Under the pieces are notes generated by a model that saw nothing but the letters and a program-made list of their open reading frames with translations, ran no database searches and had not been told where the DNA came from. From UMGS172 sp045636945 (GTDB lineage: Bacteria > Bacillota > Clostridia > Oscillospirales > Acutalibacteraceae), in contig JAZTYO010000023.1 in the NCBI GenBank assembly GCA_045636945.1, positions 1 through 64,000 of the forward strand: 64,000 bases of DNA, written 5' to 3'. Below are positions 18,352-27,090 of this stretch, one piece after another; position 1 is the first letter of the stretch, and each line of letters begins with the position of its first letter. Made by a program: the position numbers and the translations under genes.

Positions 18352-19107
18352 TTATATCGATGCAATAAGGTCTTTCATATCATAAAGACCGGGTTTTACG
18401 TTACTGATAAATACTGCTGCATTGACAGCACCTGCGGCAAAAACCTCTTTGGAGCCTGCCGAATGAGAAAGCGAAATAACCTCATCGTGACCTGCGAAGA
18501 TAACCTCGTGTTCACCGACTATGTTACCGCCGCGAATTGCGTGGATACCAATTTCTTTTGCGTCACGCTTTTCACGTTTGGCCTGACGGTTGTACTCATA
18601 AACGTATTTGCCGTCGTTCACTTCGTTGATGGCGTTGGCAAGCATTATTGCAGTGCCGCTGGGAGCATCAATTTTTTGGTTGTGATGCTTTTCTATAATC
18701 TCAATGTCAAAACGGTCACCCAACACCTTGGATGCAGTCTTAGACAGTTCTACAAGCAGATTTATACCGAGCGACATATTGAAGGTGAAGAAAACAGGAA
18801 CTGCTTTAGAGGCAGATTTTACGTTTTCAATATCTGCTTCACTTAATCCCGTTGTTGCAACAACGATAGGAGTCTTGGTTGTAACGGCATATTCAAGCAA
18901 ATCGGGTAGGCAAGAGGGGTGAGAGAAATCGATGATAACGTCACCGTTCTTAACGTTCTTAATACTGCCTAAAACAGGGAATTCGCGCTGAACGTCGGTC
19001 CTCAAATCAACACCTGCAATGATTTCGCAATCATCACGATCGTTAACAAGACGTGAAACAGCCATCCCCATTTTGCCGTTGCATCCGTTTAAAATAATCT
19101 TAGTCAT
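18352..19107 (-). CDS. dapB: 4-hydroxy-tetrahydrodipicolinate reductase
   Basis: This 251-residue NAD(P)H-dependent reductase is the second dedicated step of diaminopimelate/lysine synthesis. It has the Rossmann start ILNGCNGKMGMAV (GxxGxMG), the catalytic EIIEKHHNQKIDAPSGTA (HH and K) and GGNIVGEHEVIFAG. It is the last gene of a three-gene minus-strand operon (asd-dapA-dapB) that supplies meso-DAP for peptidoglycan. Confidence 0.95.
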   Translation of the reverse strand: MTKIILNGCNGKMGMAVSRLVNDRDDCEIIAGVDLRTDVQREFPVLGSIKNVKNGDVIIDFSHPSCLPDLLEYAVTTKTPIVVATTGLSEADIENVKSASKAVPVFFTFNMSLGINLLVELSKTASKVLGDRFDIEIIEKHHNQKIDAPSGTAIMLANAINEVNDGKYVYEYNRQAKREKRDAKEIGIHAIRGGNIVGEHEVIFAGHDEVISLSHSAGSKEVFAAGAVNAAVFISNVKPGLYDMKDLIASI

Positions 19108-19128
19108 ATTTTAACGTCCCTTACAAGA

Positions 19129-20016
19129 TTAAAGAAGTCCGTGCTTTTTAAGCTCCAAACGGAGATTCTCGCGAGCAGCATCGGTCATAGGTGCCAAAGG
19201 CATTCTGAGAGGACCCATACCCAATCCCATCATATTCATTGCTTCCTTTACGGGGATGGGGTTAACATCACTGAAAAGAGCGTTGATAAGGCTGACGTAC
19301 TTCAACTGCATTTCGCAAGCCTTCTGATGGTTGCCCTTGAAGTACTCCTCACAAATATTGTGAGTTTCCTTGGGGAGAATGTTGGAAAGTACCGAAATAA
19401 CACCGATACCACCCAAAGACATAATGGGAACGATTTCGTCATCGTTACCAGAGTAAATGTCAAGGTCGTCTCCGCAAAGGCTACGGGTCTTAGCAATAGA
19501 AGAAATGTCGCCGTTGGCCTCCTTTACAGCAACGATGTTCTCGTGCTTTGCAAGCTCCTTATAGGTAGCAGGCTGAATAGCTGTACCTGTACGGCTGGGA
19601 ACGTTGTAAAGAATAATAGGTGTTTTAACACGGTCGGCAACATAGAAATAATGGTTTAAAAGACCGTTCTGCGAAGTCTTGTTGTAGTAAGGAGTTACCA
19701 TCAAAAGACCGTCGCAACCGATAGCCTCAGCGTGTTGAGAAAGCTGAGTTGCATACATAGTGTCGTTAGAACCGGTGCCTGCAATGATAGGAATACGCTT
19801 GTTGGCAACCTTAACAGCTTCTTCCAAAACCTTGCAATGCTCATCATTGTCCAAGGTTGCGGATTCGCCGGTTGTTCCGCAGATAACGAGAGCATCAATA
19901 CCGCCCTGAATCTGTTCTTCAACAAGCTGACGGAATCTCGGATAGTTGACTGAGCAATCGTCGTTAAAAGGAGTTACAAGAGCAGTTGCACATCCTGTGA
20001 AAATTCTCTTCTTCAT
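19129..20016 (-). CDS. dapA: 4-hydroxy-tetrahydrodipicolinate synthase
   Basis: This 295-residue TIM-barrel aldolase condenses pyruvate with aspartate semialdehyde. Family motifs are GTTGESATL, YNVPSRTG (catalytic Tyr) and VAVKEANGD (Schiff-base Lys). The ATG at 20016 follows GGAG at a spacing of 8; a TTG two codons upstream is less likely. It lies between asd and dapB, 21 bp from each. Confidence 0.95.
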   Translation of the reverse strand: MKKRIFTGCATALVTPFNDDCSVNYPRFRQLVEEQIQGGIDALVICGTTGESATLDNDEHCKVLEEAVKVANKRIPIIAGTGSNDTMYATQLSQHAEAIGCDGLLMVTPYYNKTSQNGLLNHYFYVADRVKTPIILYNVPSRTGTAIQPATYKELAKHENIVAVKEANGDISSIAKTRSLCGDDLDIYSGNDDEIVPIMSLGGIGVISVLSNILPKETHNICEEYFKGNHQKACEMQLKYVSLINALFSDVNPIPVKEAMNMMGLGMGPLRMPLAPMTDAARENLRLELKKHGLL

Positions 20017-20037
20017 AATCAATACTCCAGTCTTAAA

Positions 20038-21120
20038 TTAGTCAAAATAACCCTTAGCTGCAAGAAGTTCGGCAAGCAGAACACCTCCGCCTGCAGCACC
20101 TCTCAATGTGTTGTGAGAAAGACATACAAACTTGTAGTCGTACTGAGTATCCTCTCTCAAACGGCCGCAGGAGATAGCCATACCGCCGTCAAGGTCACGG
20201 TGTAATTTTGCCTGAGGCATATTGTCCTCGGTAAAGTAGTGGAGGAACTGCTTGGGTGCTGAAGGAAGCTCGAGTTCCTGTGCAGTACCCTTGAACTCTG
20301 CCCACTTAGCAATGATAGTTTCTTTGGAGGGTTTATTCTTGAATCTTACAAAAACTGCGGCAGTGTGACCGTCCGAAACGGGAACACGGAGGCATTGTGC
20401 GGTGAAGTGAGGCTTCTCGGCATTAACGATAACACCGTTCTCAACCTTACCCCAAATCTTGAGAGGCTCCTGCTCACTCTTTTCTTCCTCGCCACCAATG
20501 AAGGGGATGATGTTATCAACGATTTCGGGGAAAGTCTCAAAGGTCTTGCCTGCACCGGAGATTGCCTGATAGGTACATACCAAAACATCCTCAATGCCAA
20601 ATTCCGCATCCAAAGGATAAAGAGCGGGAACATAGCTCTGCAAAGAGCAGTTGGATTTAACTGCAATAAATCCGCGTTTGGTTCCAAGTCTTTTTCTCTG
20701 AGCCTCGATAACCTCGATATGGTCTGCGTTAAGCTCGGGGATAACCATGGGAACATCAGGTGTATGTCTGTGAGCCGAATTGTTGGAGATAACGGGGCAT
20801 TCGTGCTTGGCGTAAGCCTCCTCCAAAGCCTTGATCTCATCCTTCTTCATATTAACTGCACAGAAAACAAAGTCAACCTCGGAAGTGATCTTCTCGATAT
20901 CTTCCTCAGCATTCATAATAACCATATTTTTAAGTGCCTCGGGAATAGGAGTTTTCATAGCCCAACGAGAGCCAACACACTCATCATAGGTCTTACCTGC
21001 AGAACGTCCGCTTGCAGCAAGAACCTTGACGTTAAACCAAGGATGGTTTTCAAGAAGGGTTGCGAAGCGCTGACCGACCATACCGGTTGCACCAATAATA
21101 CCAACGTTGTACTTTTTCAT
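20038..21120 (-). CDS. asd: Aspartate-semialdehyde dehydrogenase, archaeal/fungal-like type
   Basis: This 360-residue NADPH enzyme reduces aspartyl phosphate to the semialdehyde that DapA uses. The N-terminus is the nucleotide loop IGATGMVGQRF, and the active-site Cys lies in VKSNCSLQSYVPAL near residue 155. The residue pattern and length (SNCSLQ rather than the usual bacterial PNCSTIQ, and LVCTYQAISGAGK) match the type common in archaea and fungi and found in a subset of clostridia. It is the first gene of the operon; AAGGTGAT precedes the ATG. Confidence 0.92.
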   Translation of the reverse strand: MKKYNVGIIGATGMVGQRFATLLENHPWFNVKVLAASGRSAGKTYDECVGSRWAMKTPIPEALKNMVIMNAEEDIEKITSEVDFVFCAVNMKKDEIKALEEAYAKHECPVISNNSAHRHTPDVPMVIPELNADHIEVIEAQRKRLGTKRGFIAVKSNCSLQSYVPALYPLDAEFGIEDVLVCTYQAISGAGKTFETFPEIVDNIIPFIGGEEEKSEQEPLKIWGKVENGVIVNAEKPHFTAQCLRVPVSDGHTAAVFVRFKNKPSKETIIAKWAEFKGTAQELELPSAPKQFLHYFTEDNMPQAKLHRDLDGGMAISCGRLREDTQYDYKFVCLSHNTLRGAAGGGVLLAELLAAKGYFD

Positions 21121-21180
21121 TATGTATCACCTTAAAATAAATTTTGCCGAAAAATGTTGATTATTTTGCGAACTTGCAAT

Positions 21181-21209
21181 ATAATAGCATTTGGCAATAA
21201 ATTTGTAAT
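21181..21209 (-). promoter_or_regulatory. Candidate promoter for asd-dapA-dapB
   Basis: Read on the minus strand, ATTACA and TATTAT are separated by 17 bp, about 60 bp upstream of the asd start. The -10 is good and the -35 has four of six matches. Confidence 0.5.
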
Positions 21210-21259
21210 GTATATAAATACAATACCTTATTATAGAATTATACATCTGTGCCATATAT

Positions 21260-21288
21260 TTGTCAAACATATTTTATGCAATTAAAGT
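21260..21288 (+). promoter_or_regulatory. Candidate promoter for queA-tgt
   Basis: TTGTCA and TAAAGT are separated by 17 bp, ending 25 bp before the queA ATG. The -10 has four of six matches. It would be divergent from the asd promoter. Confidence 0.45.
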
Positions 21289-21313
21289 TATTTTGTGAAT
21301 ATCGGAGAATGAA

Positions 21314-22333
21314 ATGAAAAAATCGGACTTTTATTATGAACTTCCACAAGAACTGATAGCTCAGACACCTGTTGAACCGAGAACATCTTCGCGTTTGTTG
21401 GTGGTTGATAAAACCAATAACACAACCGAGGATAAGGGCTTCAGCGATCTTATTGATTATCTAAAGTCCGGTGATTGCCTTATTATGAACGATACCCGTG
21501 TATTACCTGCACGAATTTTCGGTACTCGTCGTGACACTGGCTCGGTGGTTGAGTTTGTTTTGCTCAAAGAGATGGGCAATAAGGTTTGGGAATGTCTTGC
21601 AGGCCCCGGCAAAAAAGCCAAGCCCGGTAAAGTGTTTGATTTCGGTGACGAGCTTTCCTGCGAGGTTATCAATGTTACCGATGGTGGCAACCGCATTGTT
21701 GAGTTTAAGTGTGACGGTATGTTTTACGATGTTCTTGACCGAGTCGGTCAGATGCCGTTACCTCCGTATATTACCGAAAAACTCAGTGATAAAGAACGTT
21801 ATCAGACGGTTTATTCCCGTGAACTTGGTTCGGCAGCAGCACCTACGGCAGGTCTGCATTTTACCAAGGAATATATGCAGAAAATCAGAGATAAGGGCAT
21901 CAATATCGGTTTCGTAACCCTACACGTCGGACTTGGTACTTTCAGGCCCGTTAAGGTTGACGATATTACCGAGCATAAGATGCATTCCGAGCATTATTTT
22001 ATACCGCAGGAAACCGCTGACCTTATCAACGAAACTAAGAAAAACGGCGGAAGAGTAATTTGTGTCGGAACAACCTCTTGCAGAACGCTTGAAAGTGCCG
22101 CAAGCAAGGGTGTGATTACCGAATGCTCCGATGATACCGAGATATTTATTTATCCCGGTTATAAGTTTAAATGTATGGACGGAATTATAACTAATTTCCA
22201 CCTGCCTGAAAGCACGTTGATTATGCTTGTAAGCGCTTTTGCAGGCTATGATCTCACAATGTCGGCCTATCGTCACGCAGTCGAAGAAAAATACCGATTC
22301 TTCTCGTTTGGCGACGCGATGCTGATTTTATAA
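21314..22333 (+). CDS. queA: tRNA preQ1(34) S-adenosylmethionine ribosyltransferase-isomerase
   Basis: This 339-residue enzyme converts preQ1 in tRNA to epoxyqueuosine using the ribosyl part of SAM. Motifs are the N-terminal FYYELPQELIAQTPVEPR, GDCLIMNDTRVLPARIFG, AAPTAGLHFT and VTLHVGLGTFRPV, with the terminal AVEEKYRFFSFGDAMLI. GGAG precedes the ATG. It pairs with tgt downstream, so both the base-exchange and maturation steps of queuosine are in one transcript. Confidence 0.97.
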   Translation: MKKSDFYYELPQELIAQTPVEPRTSSRLLVVDKTNNTTEDKGFSDLIDYLKSGDCLIMNDTRVLPARIFGTRRDTGSVVEFVLLKEMGNKVWECLAGPGKKAKPGKVFDFGDELSCEVINVTDGGNRIVEFKCDGMFYDVLDRVGQMPLPPYITEKLSDKERYQTVYSRELGSAAAPTAGLHFTKEYMQKIRDKGINIGFVTLHVGLGTFRPVKVDDITEHKMHSEHYFIPQETADLINETKKNGGRVICVGTTSCRTLESAASKGVITECSDDTEIFIYPGYKFKCMDGIITNFHLPESTLIMLVSAFAGYDLTMSAYRHAVEEKYRFFSFGDAMLIL

Positions 22334-22392
22334 TTGTAGTGGACGGCTTCCTCAACGTCGCATTTGTTTATTTTTGTTTAAAGGATGTTTAT

Positions 22393-23526
22393 ATGTTTAA
22401 GGTTTTGAAAAAAGAAGGAACAGCACGCAGAGGTGTGTTTGAAACGGTACACGGTACCGTGCAGACTCCTGCATTTATGAACGTTGCTACCTGTGCCGCA
22501 ATAAAAGGTGGTGTTTCGGCCTTCGATATGGCTGACGACCTGCACACTCAGGTTATGCTTTGCAACACCTATCATCTGCATTTGCGACCCAGTGACGAGC
22601 TTATCAAACGTTTTGGCGGTTTGCATAAGTTTACGGGTTGGCAAGGTCCAATCCTTACCGATAGCGGCGGATTTCAGGTGTTCTCTTTGGCATCGCTTCG
22701 CAAAATAACCGAAGAGGGTGTCAACTTCAACTCGCATATTGACGGGCAGAAGATTTTTATGGGACCCGAGGAAAGTATGAAAATACAGTCTAATCTGGGC
22801 TCCACAATAGCTATGGCTTTTGACGAATGCGTTGAAAATCCTGCAACGCACGAATATTCCAAGCAATCGTGCGCAAGAACTACCCGTTGGCTCAAGCGTT
22901 GCAAAATCAAGATGGACGAGCTTAACAAAAGAGATGATACCGTCAACCCTAATCAACTTTTGTTCGGTATAAATCAGGGTTGTACCTTTGATGACCTACG
23001 AGTTGAACACATGAAGCAGATTGCCGACCTTGATTTGGACGGTTATGCTATCGGCGGTCTTGCGGTTGGTGAACCTGCCGAGGTTATGTATCATATCATC
23101 GAACAGGTTGAACCTTATATGCCAAGTGACAAAATACGTTATCTTATGGGTGTTGGCACTCCTGCTAATATTTTGGAGGCGGTTGAACGAGGAGTAGACC
23201 TTTTTGACTGCGTTATGCCAAGCCGAAATGCACGCCACGGACATTTGTTTACTTGGGAAGGTATAAGAAACCTTAACAATGAGAAATATAAGGATGACCA
23301 CGACCCTATTGAGGTTGGTTGTCAGTGTCCGACCTGCCGTAGGCACTCACGTGCTTACGTTCGACATTTGCTAAAAGCAGGGGAGATGCTTGGACAAAGA
23401 CTTTGTGTTCAGCATAACCTTTATTTCTACAACACTATGATGGAAAAAATCAGAGAAAACCTTGACAACGGCACCTTTACACAGTTTAAAAACGATGTAA
23501 TTTTAAAAATTGCAACAAGAATATAA
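22393..23526 (+). CDS. tgt: Queuine tRNA-ribosyltransferase
   Basis: This 377-residue enzyme exchanges guanine-34 for preQ1 in GUN-anticodon tRNAs. It shows LTDSGGFQVFSL (catalytic Asp), GIALGG-type YAIGGLAVGEP, FDCVMPSRNARHG (nucleophile Asp) and the zinc site CQCPTC...H. The ATG at 22393 follows AAAGGATG; an 18-codon upstream extension starting with GTG was rejected because it lacks a ribosome site and homology. Confidence 0.97.
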   Translation: MFKVLKKEGTARRGVFETVHGTVQTPAFMNVATCAAIKGGVSAFDMADDLHTQVMLCNTYHLHLRPSDELIKRFGGLHKFTGWQGPILTDSGGFQVFSLASLRKITEEGVNFNSHIDGQKIFMGPEESMKIQSNLGSTIAMAFDECVENPATHEYSKQSCARTTRWLKRCKIKMDELNKRDDTVNPNQLLFGINQGCTFDDLRVEHMKQIADLDLDGYAIGGLAVGEPAEVMYHIIEQVEPYMPSDKIRYLMGVGTPANILEAVERGVDLFDCVMPSRNARHGHLFTWEGIRNLNNEKYKDDHDPIEVGCQCPTCRRHSRAYVRHLLKAGEMLGQRLCVQHNLYFYNTMMEKIRENLDNGTFTQFKNDVILKIATRI

Positions 23527-23534
23527 AATTCTTC

Positions 23535-23563
23535 TTGCTTTTTGAAACTTTATGTAGTATGAT
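23535..23563 (+). promoter_or_regulatory. Promoter upstream of yajC
   Basis: TTGCTT and TATGAT are separated by 17 bp, 32 bp before the yajC ATG, so yajC may be expressed independently of queA-tgt. Confidence 0.55.
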
Positions 23564-23595
23564 ATCAACATAATTACTTTGGAGGTAAAAAACTA

Positions 23596-23874
23596 ATGGG
23601 CGGATTATCAATGATATTGATGCTTGTTATCTTCGGCGGTATGATTTTCTTTATGAACCGTTCGAACAAAAAGAAGCAGAAAAAAGAACAGGAACAGAGA
23701 GATAACGTTCAGGTTGGCGACGAGATTGTTACCATAGGTGGATTTGTAGTAAGAGTAATTTCCATTAAAGAGGATCATTTTATTGTTGAGTCTCCTGCAG
23801 ACCACTCTAAGATGAAGCTTATGAAATGGGCTCTTTCTTCTAACAACACCGTACACGACGCTCCTGCTAAATAA
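23596..23874 (+). CDS. yajC: Preprotein translocase subunit YajC
   Basis: This 92-residue protein has a single N-terminal membrane helix (SMILMLVIFGGMIFFMNRSNKKKQKK), the typical positive stretch, and the soluble motif VQVGDEIVTIGGFVVRV. YajC works with SecDF at the Sec translocon. secD/secF, often adjacent in other bacteria, are not here. Ribosome site GGAGG. A terminator hairpin follows at once. Confidence 0.93.
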   Translation: MGGLSMILMLVIFGGMIFFMNRSNKKKQKKEQEQRDNVQVGDEIVTIGGFVVRVISIKEDHFIVESPADHSKMKLMKWALSSNNTVHDAPAK

Positions 23875-23888
23875 GTTATATTTTCTCT

Positions 23889-23925
23889 CACCGCTTCGTA
23901 TATTTTTACGAGGCGGTGTTGTTTT
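23889..23925 (+). terminator. Terminator-like hairpin after yajC that also covers the next ribosome site
   Basis: A 12-bp stem (one G-U pair) with a 6-base loop is followed by TTGTTTT. The 3' arm contains AGGCGGTG, the only ribosome-binding sequence for the ATG at 23926, so the same hairpin may both end the yajC transcript and mask the start of the next gene. Confidence 0.7.
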
Positions 23926-24333
23926 ATGAAAAACAATTTTAACGGTAATAAAAAGTCACAAGGTTTATCAGCAATTCTTTGGGGAGTAGTTTGGGGTGCG
24001 TTAACGTTACTTTTATTGACGTTATTGTTTGCCTTAATAATGTCGATAGCCGAAATGAGTTCTTCGGTTGGCAAGGTTTTTTCAATTTTGATTTTGGCGG
24101 TTTGCTCATTTGTAAGCGGTTGTATCGGCTCTAAAAAAGCAGAAGAAAAACGGTTGATACTCGGATTTACCTCGGGTGTTCTGATGTATTTTATCGTTGC
24201 TGTGATTTCTATGGCTGTATCTCAGAATACTGTTACGGCAACATTTCTACTGAGGTTACTTATATGTGCTGTATCATCAGGTGTAGGTGCTGTGTTCGTA
24301 ACTTTAAAGAAGTCTAATAAAAAATATATATGA
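23926..24333 (+). CDS. TIGR04086 family membrane protein
   Basis: This 135-residue protein has four hydrophobic segments and the family look (LSAILWGVVWGALTLLLLTLLFALIMS, then VCSFVSGCIGSKKAEEKRLILGFTSGVLMYFI). The family has no known function. In many Clostridia it sits after yajC and next to the SCIFF peptide genes, which are not seen here. Its ribosome site lies in the preceding hairpin. Confidence 0.75.
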   Translation: MKNNFNGNKKSQGLSAILWGVVWGALTLLLLTLLFALIMSIAEMSSSVGKVFSILILAVCSFVSGCIGSKKAEEKRLILGFTSGVLMYFIVAVISMAVSQNTVTATFLLRLLICAVSSGVGAVFVTLKKSNKKYI

Positions 24334-24340
24334 TATTGAT

Positions 24341-24369
24341 TTGTTACAACAATGATGTTAAAATATAAG
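24341..24369 (+). promoter_or_regulatory. Residual promoter of the GH3 pseudogene
   Basis: TTGTTA and TATAAG are separated by 17 bp, 27 bp upstream of the dead ATG at 24396. Confidence 0.5.
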
Positions 24370-24395
24370 TGTAATTTTGTGTGCAGAGGATGTTT

Positions 24396-24837
24396 ATGTT
24401 TAAATAATTTGAAGCAAAAGCTGAACAGATTATTTTTCAGATGACCTTAAAAGAAAAGGTCGGACAGTTGAATCAGATAACTATTACATCTTTTAAAGAT
24501 GGTTTCGAGTTTTTGAAAAGTTTATCCGTGAGGGTAATGTTGGCTCGATTATACTCGCTTCTTCGGCAACAGCAGGTAATAACCCTCAGTGTCACGTTAA
24601 TATGGAGTTTTATAATGAATTGCAAAAGATAGCAGTTGAAGAAATCCGAATGAAAATTCCTATGATTTACGGCCGCGACGTTATCCACGGACACAGAACT
24701 GTTTATCCGTTACCGTTGGCTTCGGCAGCTGCTTTTAATGATGAAAAGGGTGAATATATTGTTGAAGCAGGGAGTTTTACGTTTTTGTCGGTGAAAACTG
24801 CCTGACCAAAAATCAGATAACCATTAAGGTTAAATGA
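24396..24837 (+). pseudogene. Remnant of a GH3 beta-glucosidase (BglX-like)
   Basis: AGAGGATG and an ATG at 24396 are intact, but codon 4 is TAA. Reading on, the frame gives MTLKEKVGQLNQ. At a T5 run near 24510 the sense frame shifts to give FIREGNVGSIILASS and then ELQKIAVEE and IPMIYGRDVIHGHRTVYPLPLASAAAF. These are the N-terminal hallmarks of BglX-type GH3 enzymes, which cleave beta-glucosides. The sequence then jumps to a short fibronectin-like C-terminal end (VEAGSFTF, then VGENCLTKNQITIKVK) after another T5 frameshift. About 600 residues, including the nucleophile Asp, have been deleted. It cannot be functional. Confidence 0.85.
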
Positions 24838-24882
24838 GATATTTTTCATTAAGTATTTTCATAATATATCTCGGGTGAGATT

Positions 24883-25602
24883 ATGCTGAAAAGATTTTTG
24901 ATTGGCGTTTTGTGCGTATGCTTTGTAGTCGCATGTTGCTTTTTTGTTGCTGATGAGGGTTATGTTATTCGAGGGTTGCTTTCAAACACCAATAATGATG
25001 CTGCTAAAACAATAATCATCGATGCAGGCCACGGCGGGTTTGACGGTGGTGCTGTGGCAAGCGACGGTACGATTGAAAAGGACTTGAATCTTTCCATTGC
25101 ACTTAAACTTGATGCAGTTTTGAGAAGTATGGGGTATAAGACGGTTTTGGTCAGAAATTCCGATACTGCAACCAACGACCCTGCCGATGGTGAAAAAGCT
25201 AAGGTAAGCGATATAAAGAACCGTTTGAAATTGATGGATAAATATCCAAACAGTGTGTTCGTCAGCGTACATATGAACAAATATTCCACAACTCAGCCCC
25301 ACGGTGCACAGGTGTTTTATTCGAAGTCCTTAGGCTCCGAAAAACTTGCAGAATCGTTGCAAAATTCGGTTGCAACACACGTTCAGACCGATAACAAACG
25401 CGTGATAAAGCCAACCACCAAGGATATTTATCTTTTAAGTCACGCAACGGTGCCTTCGGTTATTGTTGAATGTGGATTTTTAAGTAATCCGAATGACTTG
25501 AATAATCTTAAGTTACAGGATTATCAGTTAAAACTTGCTGTAGCGTTGACATACGGCATAATTGATTATATAAAATCAGACGTTGAAATAGGAGAGTCGT
25601 AA
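24883..25602 (+). CDS. N-acetylmuramoyl-L-alanine amidase (Amidase_3, CwlD-like)
   Basis: This 239-residue protein has an N-terminal membrane anchor (about 1-25) and an Amidase_3 catalytic domain. The zinc ligands are in IIDAGHGGFDGGA (His), the E of IEKDLNLSIAL, and SVHMNKY (His); the catalytic Glu is in VIVECGFLSNP near residue 208. It cleaves the amide bond between muramic acid and the stem peptide. CwlD of Bacillus acts in spore cortex synthesis, but a general wall role is equally possible here. It ends one base before radA, with which it is co-transcribed. Confidence 0.85.
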   Translation: MLKRFLIGVLCVCFVVACCFFVADEGYVIRGLLSNTNNDAAKTIIIDAGHGGFDGGAVASDGTIEKDLNLSIALKLDAVLRSMGYKTVLVRNSDTATNDPADGEKAKVSDIKNRLKLMDKYPNSVFVSVHMNKYSTTQPHGAQVFYSKSLGSEKLAESLQNSVATHVQTDNKRVIKPTTKDIYLLSHATVPSVIVECGFLSNPNDLNNLKLQDYQLKLAVALTYGIIDYIKSDVEIGES

Positions 25603-25603
25603 A

Positions 25604-26965
25604 ATGGCAAAATTGAAGACATCGTTTGTCTGTTCTTCTTGCGGATATTCGTCGCCTAAATGGTCGGGTCAGTGTCCTTCTTGTAGGGAATGGAACACGA
25701 TGAATGAAGAAATTGAAACCAAAAGCAGTTCATCACCATCGTCAACCTTCAAAACAAAATTATCTTTTAACGTTTCTTCGGTGGCTGATATCAGCACAAG
25801 CGATGAACTGCGATATAATACGGGAATAGGGGAGCTTGACCGCGTTTTGGGCGGTGGTTTGGTTAAGGGCTCGGTTGTTCTCCTTTCGGGTGACCCCGGT
25901 ATCGGAAAATCAACTCTTTTGATGCAGGCCTGCGGTACGTTTTCAAATGATAAAGCTGTTTTGTATGTATCGGGTGAGGAATCGGCAAAGCAGTTAAAAC
26001 TGCGAGCAGAAAGGCTTGGTGTAAACTCCGATAAACTGTTTATTATGACCGAAACCGATGTTGAAACGGTTTGTGAGTACATTAAAAGTCAAAAACCCGA
26101 GGTTGTTATGATTGACTCGATTCAGACTATGAACCACGCTGAAATTCAGTCGTCACCGGGTAGCGTTACTCAGGTTAGAGAATGTACCAACCAGCTTTTG
26201 AGAACAGGAAAATCACTTGATATTCCGATAATTATTGTTGGTCACGTTAATAAGGACGGTGCCATTGCAGGTCCTAAGGTCATGGAGCATATCGTTGATG
26301 CCGTTCTGTATTTCGAGGGTGAGCGTAACTACTCTTACCGTATACTGCGTGCAGTTAAAAACCGTTTTGGTTCAACCAATGAGATTGGCGTTTTTGAGAT
26401 GAATGACATTGGTCTTTCTGAGGTTGAAAATCCTTCGGCAGCACTGCTTTCAGAACGTAATACCAACGTTTCTGGTAACTGTATCTCCTGCGTTATGGAG
26501 GGCTCAAGACCGATTTTGGCCGAGGTTCAGAGCCTTGTGTGTGCTTCGGGCTTTGGCAATGCCCGCAGAATGGCAACAGGCTTTGATTTTAACCGAATGA
26601 GCCTTATTCTTGCTGTTTTGGAAAAGCGTTTCGGTTACAGATTCTCGGTTATGGATACCTACCTTAATATTGTAGGTGGCTTAAAATTGGACGAGCCTGC
26701 CGCCGACCTTTCGGTTGCTTTGGCACTCGTTTCAGGAATTACTGATAAACCTGTGCCTGACGATGCTGTGGCAATAGGGGAGATTGGACTTTCGGGAGAG
26801 GTAAGGTCGGTATCACGTATTGGTGCAAGGATTTCCGAGGCTGCAAGACTTGGATTTTCAAAATGTATAGTACCTCGTTCCTGCCTTAAACAGATAAAAA
26901 CCAAGGTGGATATTGAGGTTATCGGTGTTAGAAACCTACATGAGGCTATCGCAAACGTGTTTTAA
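25604..26965 (+). CDS. radA: DNA repair protein RadA
   Basis: This 453-residue branch-migration helicase acts in recombination. The N-terminal zinc finger is CSSCGY...CPSC. The RecA-like ATPase has Walker A GDPGIGKST near residue 105 and the RadA-specific KNRFGSTNE near residue 250. The C-terminal Lon-like domain (VVGGLKLDEPAADLSVALAL) is complete. Normal family length. Confidence 0.96.
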   Translation: MAKLKTSFVCSSCGYSSPKWSGQCPSCREWNTMNEEIETKSSSSPSSTFKTKLSFNVSSVADISTSDELRYNTGIGELDRVLGGGLVKGSVVLLSGDPGIGKSTLLMQACGTFSNDKAVLYVSGEESAKQLKLRAERLGVNSDKLFIMTETDVETVCEYIKSQKPEVVMIDSIQTMNHAEIQSSPGSVTQVRECTNQLLRTGKSLDIPIIIVGHVNKDGAIAGPKVMEHIVDAVLYFEGERNYSYRILRAVKNRFGSTNEIGVFEMNDIGLSEVENPSAALLSERNTNVSGNCISCVMEGSRPILAEVQSLVCASGFGNARRMATGFDFNRMSLILAVLEKRFGYRFSVMDTYLNIVGGLKLDEPAADLSVALALVSGITDKPVPDDAVAIGEIGLSGEVRSVSRIGARISEAARLGFSKCIVPRSCLKQIKTKVDIEVIGVRNLHEAIANVF

Positions 26966-27017
26966 TCGATTGATATTGACAATAATTTGTGTAAATATAC
27001 AAATATTTAAAAAACAC

Positions 27018-27046
27018 TTGCATTTTTATTCATTGGGTGTTATACT
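27018..27046 (+). promoter_or_regulatory. Promoter for the amino-acid ABC importer
   Basis: TTGCAT and TATACT are separated by 17 bp, 44 bp before the binding-protein ATG. Confidence 0.75.
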
Positions 27047-27090
27047 CTTTATACTAAAATGGTTGTTTAACCAAATGGAGGTAAATAAAA

